Shown here piece after piece: positions 1 through 9,194 of a stretch of 64,000 nt of DNA (its first letter is position 1; the number at the start of each line of letters is the position of its first letter). The notes under the pieces are model-generated. The model worked only from the letters and a program-made list of their open reading frames with translations, was not told the origin of the DNA and did no database searches. Location: positions 62,001 to 126,000 of the forward strand of contig JAFLBN010000006.1 of NCBI GenBank assembly GCA_017303395.1, given 5' to 3'. A program made the position numbers and the translations under genes. Origin of the DNA: Chitinophagales bacterium (GTDB lineage: Bacteria > Bacteroidota > Bacteroidia > Chitinophagales > Chitinophagaceae).

Positions 1-183
1 GAAGATGAAGACTTCGATCTGGATAAAGATTTTGAAGAATTCGAACTGCCAAAGTCTAAGTCTGCAAAGGGTGGTAAGAAATCTACCAAAGATGATGACT
101 TTGATGTAGATGACGACTTCAAAGACCTGGGCTTCTTCAGCGAAGACAGTGGTGGCTTTGATGACGACGATGATGATTTCTAA
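1..183 (+). CDS. C-terminal tail of an acidic protein (5' end outside window)
   Basis: The frame is open from the first base and ends at TAA 181-183, giving the last 60 residues of a protein that begins outside the window. The tail is very rich in Asp/Glu with interspersed Phe and Lys (DEDFDLDKDFEEF near its start) and ends in six Asp followed by Phe. An acidic tip with a terminal Phe recalls protein-interaction tails such as that of SSB, but no catalytic domain is visible, so the family cannot be named. It lies in the same direction as pabB, whose start is about 80 bp downstream. Confidence 0.75.
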   Translation, partial: EDEDFDLDKDFEEFELPKSKSAKGGKKSTKDDDFDVDDDFKDLGFFSEDSGGFDDDDDDF

Positions 184-263
184 TCATTAAATGCAATCAT
201 TTGCAAAGACAAATTGCGACATTCGATATTGCCGAAGGGCGGTATGAAATATTGAAAAAAGAA

Positions 264-1487
264 ATGCTGAACTGGGCACAACAGTTCAGCATTTTTCTTT
301 TTCTTGATAGCAATAGCTATACAGATAAGTATAGCCGCTACGAATGTATGCTGGCAATAGGTGCGCACGAGCACATAGCTTTCAAAACACTGGAAGAAGT
401 GCAGCAATGGCACGCCGACCACAAAGACTGGCTTTTTGGTCATATTGCCTACGATTACAAAAATCAACTGGAGCACAAACTCTCTTCCCGTCACGAAGAG
501 CAGTCAGGTTTCGATCCGTTCTATTTCTTCCATCCGGAAATAGTATGCACGGTTAATACTGAAAAGACAAAACTAACCATTGCTTCGCTCGGCATTACCC
601 CCTTAGAGGTTTATAAGTCTTTCCTCTTTGCAATGCCCGATGATGGTATTGAATTACCCAAGCTGCAATTCACTCAGCGGATAACTAAAGAGCCATACCT
701 GCAAACAATCGATGCTCTCCGCAGGCATATTGAGGACGGTGATTGTTACGAAATAAACTTCTGCAACGAAGGCTATTGCAATGATGCTGAGATAGAACCG
801 CTGCATGTTTTCAACGCACTCAATAAAATATCACCCGCACCCTTTGCTGCATTTTATCGCAATGATGAGTCTTACATGATGTGTGCCAGCCCCGAGCGCT
901 ATTTGCGCAAAGAGGGTAGTGTGGTCATGTCTCAGCCCATTAAAGGCACTGCAAAGCGCGGCGAAGATCCAATACAGGATGCTTTGCAGAAACAAAACCT
1001 GCAAAACAGTATTAAAGACCGTGCAGAGAATGTAATGATTGTAGATCTGGTGCGCAACGACCTTGCCCGTAGCAGCGAAACAGGTGCAGTACAGGTAGAT
1101 GAATTGTTTGGCATCTACACTTTCCCGCAGGTGCATCAGATGATATCTACAGTTAGTAGCACTATGCGTGCCGATGTGCCGTTTACAGATGCTATACGAT
1201 ATAGTTTCCCTATGGGTAGCATGACGGGGGCACCAAAGATAAAAGTGATGCAACTGATAGATCAATATGAGCATGCTGCCCGTGGCTTATTCTCGGGTAC
1301 GGTTGGTTATATAACACCGGATGCCGATTTCGATTTCAACGTAATTATCCGCAGCCTGTTCTATAATGCAGAGAGCCGCTATCTTTCTTACCAAACTGGA
1401 GGTGCCATAACATTTGACAGCACACCGGAACAGGAGTGGGAAGAAATGCGTCTGAAAGCATGGGCATTAGAGCGTATCTTTAGTTAG
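264..1487 (+). CDS. pabB: Aminodeoxychorismate synthase component I (PabB-like, chorismate-binding enzyme)
   Basis: Converts chorismate plus ammonia to 4-amino-4-deoxychorismate for folate synthesis, normally with a glutamine amidotransferase partner (none is seen here). The 407-aa protein carries the chorismate-binding signature in order: PIKGT (about residues 225-229), ENVMIVDLVRNDLAR, GSMTGAPK and FDFNVIIRSL. The Lys of PIKGT is typical of PabB, whereas TrpE usually has PIAGT. An in-frame ATG at 201 would add 21 residues. I prefer 264 because the protein then begins MLNWAQQFSIF, as PabB homologues from this phylum tend to. It converges with the next gene, overlapping it by 4 bp. An isochorismate or anthranilate synthase is less likely. 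Confidence 0.88.
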   Translation: MLNWAQQFSIFLFLDSNSYTDKYSRYECMLAIGAHEHIAFKTLEEVQQWHADHKDWLFGHIAYDYKNQLEHKLSSRHEEQSGFDPFYFFHPEIVCTVNTEKTKLTIASLGITPLEVYKSFLFAMPDDGIELPKLQFTQRITKEPYLQTIDALRRHIEDGDCYEINFCNEGYCNDAEIEPLHVFNALNKISPAPFAAFYRNDESYMMCASPERYLRKEGSVVMSQPIKGTAKRGEDPIQDALQKQNLQNSIKDRAENVMIVDLVRNDLARSSETGAVQVDELFGIYTFPQVHQMISTVSSTMRADVPFTDAIRYSFPMGSMTGAPKIKVMQLIDQYEHAARGLFSGTVGYITPDADFDFNVIIRSLFYNAESRYLSYQTGGAITFDSTPEQEWEEMRLKAWALERIFS

Positions 1488-2257
1488 AACCTGTAGCCAA
1501 ACGACAGTGAGAACTTGCCCAGTGCAGCGTATTTACTTTTGTCTGCATCTGCAAGGTCTGCATAGTTAACACCACCGCCACCTGCCAGTGATACAAATAG
1601 TTTTTGCGTCAGTTGAAAGTTTACACCTACTTCTGCAAGGAAACCAAGAAACATAGTCTCTTCTCTTGAATTGTACGATTTTTCGTAACCATATTTATCT
1701 ACACTGTCTTTGTAAATAAATCTCTCTCCATACCCCGCTATTAATGTTGGTGCAACAAAGAAGCTGGCAATTCGCTGCCCTAATGGATAGATGCGAAGAG
1801 ATGGGATGAAGTATGCACCTTTGTAGTCGAGTGTGCCGTAAACAGGTAAGTGTATGCCCAGTGTGCCACTTTTGTTGATGTGTTCGTAAGCGATACCACC
1901 ACCAAAGCCATTTACAACAACGGCTATAGGGCTTACCGAAACCATATTTCGTCCATATGCTTTACGGCTGCTACGGCGAATTGGGCTGGCGGCTCTATCT
2001 GCTTCTATTTCTTTTTCCCATGCCCGCTCATTCAACCACAATACCTTGCCGCCTGCCAGCACCACCTTTGCTATATCTCTGCGAGCTGCAATATATGATG
2101 GGCCTTGTTGATAGTCCCATGTTTTGTATTTGATTTTTCCGGGGTTTACTTCTTCAAGTTTTATTAGGATTGGAGCATCTTTTACATAGTAAAGCGTGTC
2201 TTGTGCATAGATACTATGCGATGCTAACAAGCATAAAAGGGATAAAAGGTATTTCAT
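1484..2257 (-). CDS. Secreted, probably outer-membrane protein of unknown function
   Basis: A 257-aa protein with a signal peptide ending near SIYAQ. The first part of the mature protein (about residues 20-75) is a small soluble stretch (DTLYYVKDAPILIKLEEV) with a basic hinge (RRSSRKAYGRN) after it. The rest alternates hydrophobic and polar residues and has aromatic ends (GKFSLSFGYRF at the C-terminus), the usual look of an 8- to 10-stranded outer-membrane barrel. I do not recognise a named family. Its 3' end overlaps the convergent pabB by 4 bp. Confidence 0.7.
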   Translation of the reverse strand: MKYLLSLLCLLASHSIYAQDTLYYVKDAPILIKLEEVNPGKIKYKTWDYQQGPSYIAARRDIAKVVLAGGKVLWLNERAWEKEIEADRAASPIRRSSRKAYGRNMVSVSPIAVVVNGFGGGIAYEHINKSGTLGIHLPVYGTLDYKGAYFIPSLRIYPLGQRIASFFVAPTLIAGYGERFIYKDSVDKYGYEKSYNSREETMFLGFLAEVGVNFQLTQKLFVSLAGGGGVNYADLADADKSKYAALGKFSLSFGYRF

Positions 2258-2314
2258 ACAATAGTTGGTTGTAGTTTTCTGAAACCAAATACTGTGCCGT
2301 TTTTCAAGAAGAAT

Positions 2315-2341
2315 AAAGCGCCTGTTTCTGACAGGCGCTTT
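2315..2341 (-). terminator. Rho-independent terminator of the 2349-2567 lipoprotein gene
   Basis: A perfect 11-bp stem (AAAGCGCCTGT / ACAGGCGCTTT) with a 5-base loop begins 7 bp past the stop codon of the minus-strand lipoprotein gene. The A-rich flank at 2311-2317 supplies the T-tract on the minus strand. Confidence 0.8.
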
Positions 2342-2348
2342 AAATAAC

Positions 2349-2567
2349 TTATTCTATATGGCATCCGGAAAAACCGTCTGCGGTGCCGGGAGGATTGTTG
2401 AATGCAGTACACTTATTCTCAGCTTTAGATTTTGATGAGCTACTTACAGTCAGCGTGACTTTGCCGCCGGTTAAACCACCGTAGCATATACAGTTATAGT
2501 CTTTTTTTGAGCATGAGGATAGTGCGATGGCTACTATTCCGAAGGTAATAATGCTTAGTTTTTTCAT
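2349..2567 (-). CDS. Tiny cysteine-patterned lipoprotein, family member A
   Basis: A 72-aa lipoprotein precursor beginning MKKLSIITFGIVAIALSSC, with lipid-anchored Cys19. An upstream in-frame start at 2606 would place 13 hydrophilic residues before the signal peptide and is less likely. The mature protein starts CSKKDYNCIC and later has KAENKC and a final GCHIE. The same arrangement (anchor Cys, basic residues, acidic-aromatic pair, CxC, lysine-rich stretch before Cys, last Cys 2-3 residues from the end) recurs at 14583, 14946 and 28183. No function is known to me. It is divergent from the lipoprotein gene at 2638. Confidence 0.75.
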   Translation of the reverse strand: MKKLSIITFGIVAIALSSCSKKDYNCICYGGLTGGKVTLTVSSSSKSKAENKCTAFNNPPGTADGFSGCHIE

Positions 2568-2637
2568 ATCGAGGTGTATGTAGTTTTTCCTATAACGTTC
2601 TGGCATATTCTTTGTTATGTTAAAGTAAAATTATTTT

Positions 2638-3333
2638 GTGAAATACCTGTCCGTATTACTCTTTGGCGCTGCATTATTAATTGGTAGTTGCAAGAAAGTA
2701 TCTTCTGATGATTTGAAGGATACCGTACCATACTACCAGTCTTATAGTGTGTATTATGACAAGGAAGCAGGCAAGACAGATGCCTCTGTGGTGTACCGTG
2801 TGCGCGATGCAAATGGCACTAAAGTGCAGTTGGATAATGGTGCGAATGTTACAGCCAATGGTATTGCGGCATCTGCCAATTTCTTTACGCCATCAGATTA
2901 TTACTGGAATATAACAGGGCTTAAAGATGTAGATTTTGTATTGACTAAAAACTCCGGTTCAGTTATTACAAACAAGGTAAAACTCTCCGACATCAGCAAC
3001 ATCGCATTCGCAAGTACATTCCCTGCTGCTGCATCAAAATCGGGTTTTAGTTTTGGTTGGGTGGGAGATCCGTTGACCGGTAACGAAAGCATGGTGATTA
3101 CCATCAGTACATCAGATTCCGCAGGTACGGCTTCTCGTAGTGTCAATGCTGCCAATAGTGCAACAACAGTCAGCTTTTCTGCTACAGACATGCAGTATAT
3201 GAAGGCGGGCAACTACCTGACGGTAGAAATGACGCGCTACAAATCTATACCACTGCAAATGAACGATGGTACAGCTACGGGCAGCATAGCACTTAGATAC
3301 AGAACAACCAAAACGATTCAGTTGAATCCGTAA
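2638..3333 (+). CDS. Lipoprotein of unknown function
   Basis: A 231-aa precursor starting with GTG at 2638 (MKYLSVLLFGAALLIGSC), with lipobox LIGSC and anchor Cys18. GTG is the only start that retains the complete signal peptide. The mature part is rich in Ser, Thr, Ala and Asn and looks like a beta-sandwich surface protein (YYQSYSVYYDKEAGKTDA, then a VVYRVRDANGTKV strand region). No catalytic motif is visible. The divergent spacing of about 70 bp to lipoprotein A means the two share an upstream region. The 3' end runs into a bidirectional terminator. Confidence 0.75.
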   Translation: MKYLSVLLFGAALLIGSCKKVSSDDLKDTVPYYQSYSVYYDKEAGKTDASVVYRVRDANGTKVQLDNGANVTANGIAASANFFTPSDYYWNITGLKDVDFVLTKNSGSVITNKVKLSDISNIAFASTFPAAASKSGFSFGWVGDPLTGNESMVITISTSDSAGTASRSVNAANSATTVSFSATDMQYMKAGNYLTVEMTRYKSIPLQMNDGTATGSIALRYRTTKTIQLNP

Positions 3334-3357
3334 AAGAAATAGATACAAGAACTAAAA

Positions 3358-3381
3358 AAGGCAGACTGTAAAGTCTGCCTT
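3358..3381. terminator. Bidirectional terminator between convergent lipoprotein genes
   Basis: A perfect 10-bp stem (AAGGCAGACT / AGTCTGCCTT) with a GTAA loop, an A-run on the left and T-rich sequence on the right, lies between the stop codons at 3333 (+) and 3386 (-). Confidence 0.8.
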
Positions 3382-3385
3382 CTTA

Positions 3386-3802
3386 CTATGGTATTACTAT
3401 CGTTGTCTTTCCGCTTTGCTTGCTCACATGGCAGCAATCAGCGCTTATTACAAATGGTTCGTTCACCACTTTTATACCATTCTTTATACCTATGAAGTAA
3501 AAGGTCTCTGTACTGTTATACATTTTAGGTAAATACCCGTCATCAATAACTACATAGCTGCTGTCCCATGCTGCAGACTGTTGTTCTGGGCGGTATATGT
3601 CGTTGTTTTTTTCTCGCATCACATACACATCATCCAGTTTTACATAGCGTCCGTTTGCATCTGTCACTTTGGTGTTTATCATAGTAAACATGGCAGTACA
3701 CATCACATCTGCACAGTTGCCGTCATTCTTCTTTTTGCACGAAGTAGAACTTGTTGTCAGGAATACAATGCCGCCAAGGGCTGTCACAATAAGTTTCCGC
3801 AT
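3386..3802 (-). CDS. Lipoprotein of unknown function
   Basis: A 138-aa precursor from ATG at 3802 (MRKLIVTALGGIVFLTTSS, then TSCKKK), with anchor Cys22. A longer frame starting at 3844 would add 14 residues ahead of the signal peptide and is rejected. The mature protein has several Cys (GNCADVMCTAMF and, near the C-terminus, ISADCCHVSKQSG), which suggests disulfides outside the cytoplasm. The 'DANGRYVKLDDVYVMRE' stretch looks like a small beta domain. No family recognised. Confidence 0.7.
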   Translation of the reverse strand: MRKLIVTALGGIVFLTTSSTSCKKKNDGNCADVMCTAMFTMINTKVTDANGRYVKLDDVYVMREKNNDIYRPEQQSAAWDSSYVVIDDGYLPKMYNSTETFYFIGIKNGIKVVNEPFVISADCCHVSKQSGKTTIVIP

Positions 3803-3847
3803 GTGGGTATGTTTTTTGAAATATATAAGCAAATCTAATGCCATGTA

Positions 3848-4669
3848 TCAATGTAAGAAATAAGCTTCAACATCTTTCCGGTATTGAGCTGGTATTTGCT
3901 GTACGATACCTTTACCTGTCGATTTTATTGTTTTTTTAGTCTTACCATTCTCGGAAAATACAGCGCATAAAGAATCTTTACCGTTTTCCGATAATGGGTA
4001 TATGTGTATAAGACGAAGTTCCTTGATGGTGTCTTTGTTAATCACGTATTTTCCGGCTAAAAAATTACCTGCATGGGCATAAACGCTTGAAATCATATTG
4101 TTGGAATCTACTTCCGGGTTGTATATGTTTTCAAAGCCTCTTACGTTTACTATCTGTCTGCCGCTATCAATGCTTAAATACAGGCGAAACCGTTCTGTAT
4201 AATTCGTAGGGTAGGTATTGCTGACGCTGATGTCTTTTATACCATCTCCATTCCAGTCTTTATAGTATGGTACAGGGTGCTCATCAATCCCTATTTCAAG
4301 TGTAGTGTCTTCATATATTTTATTCCATTCTCCCTTGTCTTTTAAGAAAACAAATATGCCATTATTTAAAGAATCGCTAAAGCGAATTACAGCATGTGTT
4401 TTGTTTATACACAGCAAATGCCCTGCTTCTACAGTATTCGGGCGATAGCTATATCCCCAGTACCTGTTGTAGGTGTCGTCTGTTGTGTCAAATGCATCTT
4501 CATGTTTATGCCTTTCGAAATAATCGAAAAGCCTTTGCCTAAGCACATAAATATCCGGTTCCTGCAAGCTGTCGGTTGCCATCGCAGACTGATTGCTTTT
4601 GTCCTTTATAGCTGTGTTGCAGGCAATAAAAGATGTTGCAAACAGCAGGCTTATTATAACGTTGCGCAT
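3848..4669 (-). CDS. Lipoprotein with an EF-hand-like calcium loop
   Basis: A 273-aa precursor from ATG 4669 (MRNVIISLLFATSFIAC), anchor Cys17. An ATG six codons upstream exists but would lengthen the n-region only slightly, so the start is uncertain. The middle contains DWNGDGIKDISV, the calcium-loop pattern seen in VCBS/FG-GAP-type proteins, preceded by a strand-rich region (HAVIRFSDSLNNGIFVFLKD). The protein probably sits on the periplasmic or outer surface. It is followed closely, in the same direction, by the lipoprotein gene at 3386-3802. Confidence 0.7.
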   Translation of the reverse strand: MRNVIISLLFATSFIACNTAIKDKSNQSAMATDSLQEPDIYVLRQRLFDYFERHKHEDAFDTTDDTYNRYWGYSYRPNTVEAGHLLCINKTHAVIRFSDSLNNGIFVFLKDKGEWNKIYEDTTLEIGIDEHPVPYYKDWNGDGIKDISVSNTYPTNYTERFRLYLSIDSGRQIVNVRGFENIYNPEVDSNNMISSVYAHAGNFLAGKYVINKDTIKELRLIHIYPLSENGKDSLCAVFSENGKTKKTIKSTGKGIVQQIPAQYRKDVEAYFLH

Positions 4670-4952
4670 ATGAAACTGGTATTGCAATATAACGTTTTTA
4701 GAGATGGTTTATTTTACGTATATTTGTTATAGTAAAGTTCTTTGTTTACCGCCCAGTAATTTCCATCCGGCCAATCAACGTTTTCTTTGTTTTTCATTTG
4801 TCATCTGTTCTGTATTTGTTGCAAAAGAAGAAAAGCCTGAAAACTGCAACAAATTGCAACAATTTTATTGTATTTATTTGAAAACCATTGTCTTACGAAT
4901 TTTGAATCTGTCTGGTTACAAATCAATTGTTCCTAAAAAATGTAACCGTTTG

Positions 4953-4973
4953 CCTGCCTGTCCGGTAGGCAGG
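4953..4973. repeat. Near-perfect 21-bp palindrome in the dnaE upstream region
   Basis: CCTGCCTGTCCGGTAGGCAG followed by G is nearly identical to its reverse complement, with mismatches only next to the CCGG core. It lies alone in the 400-bp intergenic stretch between the 4669 gene start and dnaE. There is no T-tract, so it is unlikely to be a terminator. It has the look of a dispersed REP-like palindrome, but no second full copy is in this window. Confidence 0.6.
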
Positions 4974-5019
4974 TAACCATATTGGCTATTTGTTTCATGT
5001 ATCTGCCCAATCCACCTGC

Positions 5020-5028
5020 TGTGGATAA
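5020..5028 (-). promoter_or_regulatory. Perfect DnaA-box-like 9-mer upstream of dnaE
   Basis: TGTGGATAA is the reverse complement of the classical DnaA box TTATCCACA and lies 65 bp upstream of the dnaE start. A single perfect 9-mer is expected about once by chance in a window of this size counting both strands, so this is suggestive only. Confidence 0.35.
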
Positions 5029-5058
5029 CTGCAAAGGGTTACCCCCGTCCTTTTTCGT

Positions 5059-5065
5059 TACTTTG
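5059..5065 (+). promoter_or_regulatory. Candidate -7 box for dnaE
   Basis: TACTTTG 28 bp upstream of the ATG matches the Bacteroidota -7 element (TAnnTTTG) with a one-base-shorter spacer. The same variant appears before the gene at 53962. Confidence 0.45.
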
Positions 5066-5092
5066 TAAGACGCTGTTTGGCTACGTGATACT

Positions 5093-8000
5093 ATGAAGTT
5101 TTCCCATTTACACAATCATACGCAGTTCTCTCTATTGGATGGTGCATCATCTATCAGCCGCCTGTACGAAAAGGCCATGAAAGATGAAATGCCTGCAATG
5201 GCCATTACCGACCACGGCAACATGTTTGGTGTGTTCGACTTTGTGTCGCAGGCATGGAAGAATACCAAAGTAGTGGGTAAGCGCGATGACGGGAAAGACA
5301 TTCTGGAGCCCGTAGTAAAGCCTGTGATAGGTTGCGAATTCTATCTGGTAGAAGACCGTACCAAGCGCCAGTTCAGCCGTGAAGAAAGAGATGTTCGTTA
5401 CCACCAGTTGTTTCTGGCAAAGGACGAGACAGGCTATCGTAATCTGGTAAAGCTATGCTCCTTGGGCTATATGGAAGGCCTCTATGGCAAGTATCCGCGT
5501 ATAGATAAAGAGCTGGTAGAGAAGTATCACGAAGGGTTGATAGCAACTACCTGTTGTCTGGGTGCACAAGTACCGCGTACCATCCTGCGCCACGGCGAGG
5601 AAGCAGGTGAAAAAGTGTTTCAGTGGTGGCATAACCTGTTTGGCGATGACTACTATGTTGAGCTACAACGCCACGATATACCGGAGCAGATAAAAGTGAA
5701 CGAAGCGCTGGTTAAGTTTGCCCGCAAGTACAATGTGCCTATCATAGCATCAAACGACTCTCACTATGTAGAGCAGGAGGATGCCAATGCACACGACATC
5801 CTGCTTTGTATCAACACAGGCGAAAAACAAAGCACACCAAGCAACAAAGAGTTTTCGGACGATGATGAAACAAAGCCAAAGAACACACGCTTTGCTTTCT
5901 ATAACGACCAGTTCTACTTCAAGAACACAGGAGAGATGTCAAAACTCTTCAGTGATTTGCCCGAGGCTATCGACAATACCAATATGATTGTCGATAAGAT
6001 AAAGCCCATGAAGCTGGAGCGGGAGATATTGCTGCCGCACTTTAAAGTGCCGCAGGAATTCAATGACGATCAGGACAGGTTTCTGGAACACCTGACATGG
6101 GAAGGTGCCAAAGAACGCTATAAAGAGTTGACGCCTGAAATCGAAGAGCGCCTGAAGTTTGAACTCTTCACCATACGTACGATGGGTTTTGCGGGTTACT
6201 TCCTTATTGTGAGTGACTTCATCAAAGCAGGTCGGGATTTGGGTGTATTCGTTGGTCCGGGCCGTGGTAGTGCAGCGGGTAGTGCAGTTGCCTATTGCAT
6301 AGGTATTACCAATATAGACCCGATAAAGTATAACCTGCTGTTCGAGCGTTTCCTGAATCCGGAGCGTAAGAGCATGCCCGATATAGATACTGACTTTGAT
6401 GACGTAGGCCGCCAGAAGGTGATAGACTACGTGGTCGATAAGTATGGTCGTAATCAGGTGGCGCATATTGTTACCTATGGTACAATGGCTGCCAAAATGA
6501 GTATAAAAGACGTAGCCCGCGCACTCGATTTGCCATTGCCCGATAGTAACGCATTGGCAAAGCTGGTGCCTGAAAAACCGGGTATCTCATTGAAGCGTGT
6601 GCTGCATGCACCGCTGAAAGGGGAGAAGAGTCTGGAAGAAAAAGAAGGGCTTGGTGCGGAAGATTTTGAAGGCGTTAATAAGCTGCGCGAAATATATAAC
6701 GACGGTAGCCTGCTGCAAAGCAAGGTGCTGCACGAGGCGGAAAAGCTGGAAGGCTCAGTTCGTAATACGGGTATCCACGCGGCGGGTATCATCATTGCCC
6801 CGAAAGATCTTACAGAGCTGATACCGGTATCTACAACCAAAGATGTAGACCTGTTGATTACTCAGTTTGAAGGTAATATCATCGAGAACGCCGGTGTAAT
6901 AAAGATGGACTTTTTGGGATTGAAAACCCTTACCATCATCAAAGATGCGTTGGCACTCATCAAGCGCAACTATGGTATAGACATTGATATGGATGCCATA
7001 CCGCTGGATGATGTGAAAACATACGAACTGTATCAGCGTGGCGAAACCAATGCGACGTTCCAGTTTGAAAGTCCGGGTATGCAGAAGTATCTGCGAGAGC
7101 TGAAGCCCGATAAGTTTGATGACCTTATCGCGATGAACGCCCTGTACCGTCCGGGTCCGTTGGAATATATTCCCAACTTCATCAAGCGTAAGCACGGCGA
7201 GGAAGAGATTGTATATGACCTTGACGATATGAAGGAATACCTGGAGGAGACTTATGGTATTACCGTGTATCAGGAACAGGTGATGTTGCTGTCGCAGAAA
7301 CTGGCTGGCTTTAGTAAGGGCGATGCCGACGTACTGCGTAAAGCAATGGGTAAAAAGCAGATTGCTGTACTAAACAAAATGAAAGCGCAGTTTGTGGAAG
7401 GTGCCACAAAAAAGGGGCACCCTGCAGACAAGCTTGAAAAAATATGGACCGACTGGGAAGCATTTGCTCAGTACGCGTTCAATAAATCGCACTCTACTTG
7501 TTATGCATTCGTTGCATACCAGACAGCATATTTGAAGGCACACTACCCGTCAGAGTTTATGGCTGCGGTGCTGAACAACCAGGGCAATATCGATAAGATA
7601 AAGTTCTACATGGAAGAGTGTCAGCGCATGGGCTTGCAGGTATTGGGGCCTGATGTGAATGAAAGTTTAAAGGGCTTCTCTGTAAGCAAAGAAAGCGTCA
7701 TCCGTTTTGGTATGAATGCCATCAAAGGGGTGGGCGAGGCTGCGGTAGAAGACATCATTGCAGAGCGTGAAGCGAACGGGCCATATGCTACGGTATATGA
7801 TTTTATAACACGTGTCAATCAGCGTACAGTAAATAAAAAGTCGCTGGAGAGCCTGATACTGGCGGGTGCTATGGATTCATTTAAAGAATTGCATAGAGCA
7901 CAGTATTTCTACATGCCGCCAACAGACCCTGTTTCAGGGCTTGAAAGGTTGGTACGCTTTGGTAATCAGGTGCAGGCAAGTACTTCAATGGCAAGCAATA

Positions 8001-8716
8001 GTTTGTTTGGCGAAGAAGTAATGCCTGACATTAAACCACCTACAATACCTGAGTGTGAACCATGGGGATTGCCAGAATTGCTGGATAGAGAGAAGGAAGT
8101 AGTGGGTATCTACCTGAGTGCGCACCCGATGGATGGTTATAAGTTTGAAGTGGACCACTATGGCTTTACCCCTATCAGCGAGATAGAGAAGATGAAGGGG
8201 CGTACTATCCGCATAGCGGGCTATGTTACTGATGCAGCCCACATGACTACCAAGAAGGGCAGTAAGTTTGGTAAGATGGTGCTGAATGACTATACCGGCA
8301 ATCAGGAGATAGTATTCTGGGAGGCCAACTATGTGCAGTATAGCAACTACATAGACAATGGGCAAAAGCTGATTATAACAGGTGTATATCAGGAGCACAG
8401 GTTCCGCCCCGGTGTTATGGAGTTTCAGATACAAGGCATCAGCCTGTTGGATCAGGTACGCAAGACCATGACCAAACGCTTGCACATACACATGCCATTG
8501 GATAAGGTAGATGAGTTGGTATCACAATTCCTGTACGAGAACATCAAACAATACCCTGGTAATGCAGAAGTGTTGCTGGCAGTAACTGACCCCGAAAGCG
8601 GATTGTCTGTAAAGCTGCGCCCCGGAGGAAGCTCTAAAGTAGAGTTGAATGATGCACTGATACAGTTCATTACTCAATCTGATTTTGTAGAGTATAAAGT
8701 GGAGCTAAATACATAG
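5093..8716 (+). CDS. dnaE: DNA polymerase III subunit alpha
   Basis: Replicative polymerase catalytic subunit, 1207 aa, full length for the DnaE1 class. Order of domains: PHP domain at the N-terminus (HLHNHTQFSLLDGASS, TDHGNMFG), then the polymerase core with GPGRGSAAGS near residue 388 and the catalytic PDIDTDFDD near 429-437. The GIHAAGIIIAP and FQFESPGMQKYL motifs follow, then a C-terminal OB-fold region (RTIRIAGYVTDAAHMTTKKG). The start is fixed by the conserved MKFSHLHNHTQFSLLDG beginning. It stands alone, with thioredoxin genes following about 105 bp downstream. Confidence 0.98.
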   Translation: MKFSHLHNHTQFSLLDGASSISRLYEKAMKDEMPAMAITDHGNMFGVFDFVSQAWKNTKVVGKRDDGKDILEPVVKPVIGCEFYLVEDRTKRQFSREERDVRYHQLFLAKDETGYRNLVKLCSLGYMEGLYGKYPRIDKELVEKYHEGLIATTCCLGAQVPRTILRHGEEAGEKVFQWWHNLFGDDYYVELQRHDIPEQIKVNEALVKFARKYNVPIIASNDSHYVEQEDANAHDILLCINTGEKQSTPSNKEFSDDDETKPKNTRFAFYNDQFYFKNTGEMSKLFSDLPEAIDNTNMIVDKIKPMKLEREILLPHFKVPQEFNDDQDRFLEHLTWEGAKERYKELTPEIEERLKFELFTIRTMGFAGYFLIVSDFIKAGRDLGVFVGPGRGSAAGSAVAYCIGITNIDPIKYNLLFERFLNPERKSMPDIDTDFDDVGRQKVIDYVVDKYGRNQVAHIVTYGTMAAKMSIKDVARALDLPLPDSNALAKLVPEKPGISLKRVLHAPLKGEKSLEEKEGLGAEDFEGVNKLREIYNDGSLLQSKVLHEAEKLEGSVRNTGIHAAGIIIAPKDLTELIPVSTTKDVDLLITQFEGNIIENAGVIKMDFLGLKTLTIIKDALALIKRNYGIDIDMDAIPLDDVKTYELYQRGETNATFQFESPGMQKYLRELKPDKFDDLIAMNALYRPGPLEYIPNFIKRKHGEEEIVYDLDDMKEYLEETYGITVYQEQVMLLSQKLAGFSKGDADVLRKAMGKKQIAVLNKMKAQFVEGATKKGHPADKLEKIWTDWEAFAQYAFNKSHSTCYAFVAYQTAYLKAHYPSEFMAAVLNNQGNIDKIKFYMEECQRMGLQVLGPDVNESLKGFSVSKESVIRFGMNAIKGVGEAAVEDIIAEREANGPYATVYDFITRVNQRTVNKKSLESLILAGAMDSFKELHRAQYFYMPPTDPVSGLERLVRFGNQVQASTSMASNSLFGEEVMPDIKPPTIPECEPWGLPELLDREKEVVGIYLSAHPMDGYKFEVDHYGFTPISEIEKMKGRTIRIAGYVTDAAHMTTKKGSKFGKMVLNDYTGNQEIVFWEANYVQYSNYIDNGQKLIITGVYQEHRFRPGVMEFQIQGISLLDQVRKTMTKRLHIHMPLDKVDELVSQFLYENIKQYPGNAEVLLAVTDPESGLSVKLRPGGSSKVELNDALIQFITQSDFVEYKVELNT

Positions 8717-8821
8717 TGGATAAGCTGTGAATACTTATTTGCATATAAGCGTTGCCTATGTGGCAGGCTCAGAAAATGAGTTTAAGTTTACAGCCTTTCT
8801 AAAACTAAATTCTTTCACAAA

Positions 8822-9139
8822 ATGGCAGCAGTATATACAGATGCAAACTTTCAGCAGGAAGTGCTGAATTCTGATAAACTAACCGTAGTAGACTTTTGGG
8901 CGCAATGGTGCGGCCCTTGTCTGGCACTTGGCCCAACCATAGATGCACTGGCAAAAGATTATGAGGGAAAGGTAAATGTAGGTAAGCTGAACGCTGATGA
9001 AAACCCTAATGTGTGTATAGACTATGGTGTAACGGGTATGCCCGCGGTTTTGTTCTTCAAAAACGGGCAATTGGTTGATAAACAATTAGGTCTGGCTGCT
9101 CGAGGAGTGTTTGAAAAGAAGATTCAGCAGCATATGTAA
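8822..9139 (+). CDS. trxA: Thioredoxin (first of a tandem pair)
   Basis: Cytoplasmic thiol reductant of 105 aa, the usual size. It has the WCGPC active site at residues 29-33 in DFWAQWCGPC and the cis-proline loop as GMPA. It aligns end to end with the thioredoxin at 9244: I count 78 identical residues of 105. It carries an extra Cys (VCIDYG) that the second copy lacks, and Q instead of P before WCGPC. No terminator is seen between the two genes, although the second has its own promoter-like box. Confidence 0.93.
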   Translation: MAAVYTDANFQQEVLNSDKLTVVDFWAQWCGPCLALGPTIDALAKDYEGKVNVGKLNADENPNVCIDYGVTGMPAVLFFKNGQLVDKQLGLAARGVFEKKIQQHM

Positions 9140-9194
9140 GCTTGGCTTATATATGTATTTCGGCACTCTATACTACTAAACCGAAAATAGATAG

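Noticed and set aside
201-263. An upstream start for pabB adding 21 residues
   Set aside because: The start at 264 matches the usual beginning of PabB proteins better. A TTTG-like promoter element overlaps the extended start region.
4704-4976. A plus-strand 90-residue open frame in the dnaE upstream region
   Set aside because: Composition is AT-rich intergenic with no domain, and it contains the palindrome and runs into the promoter region. Unlikely to be coding.
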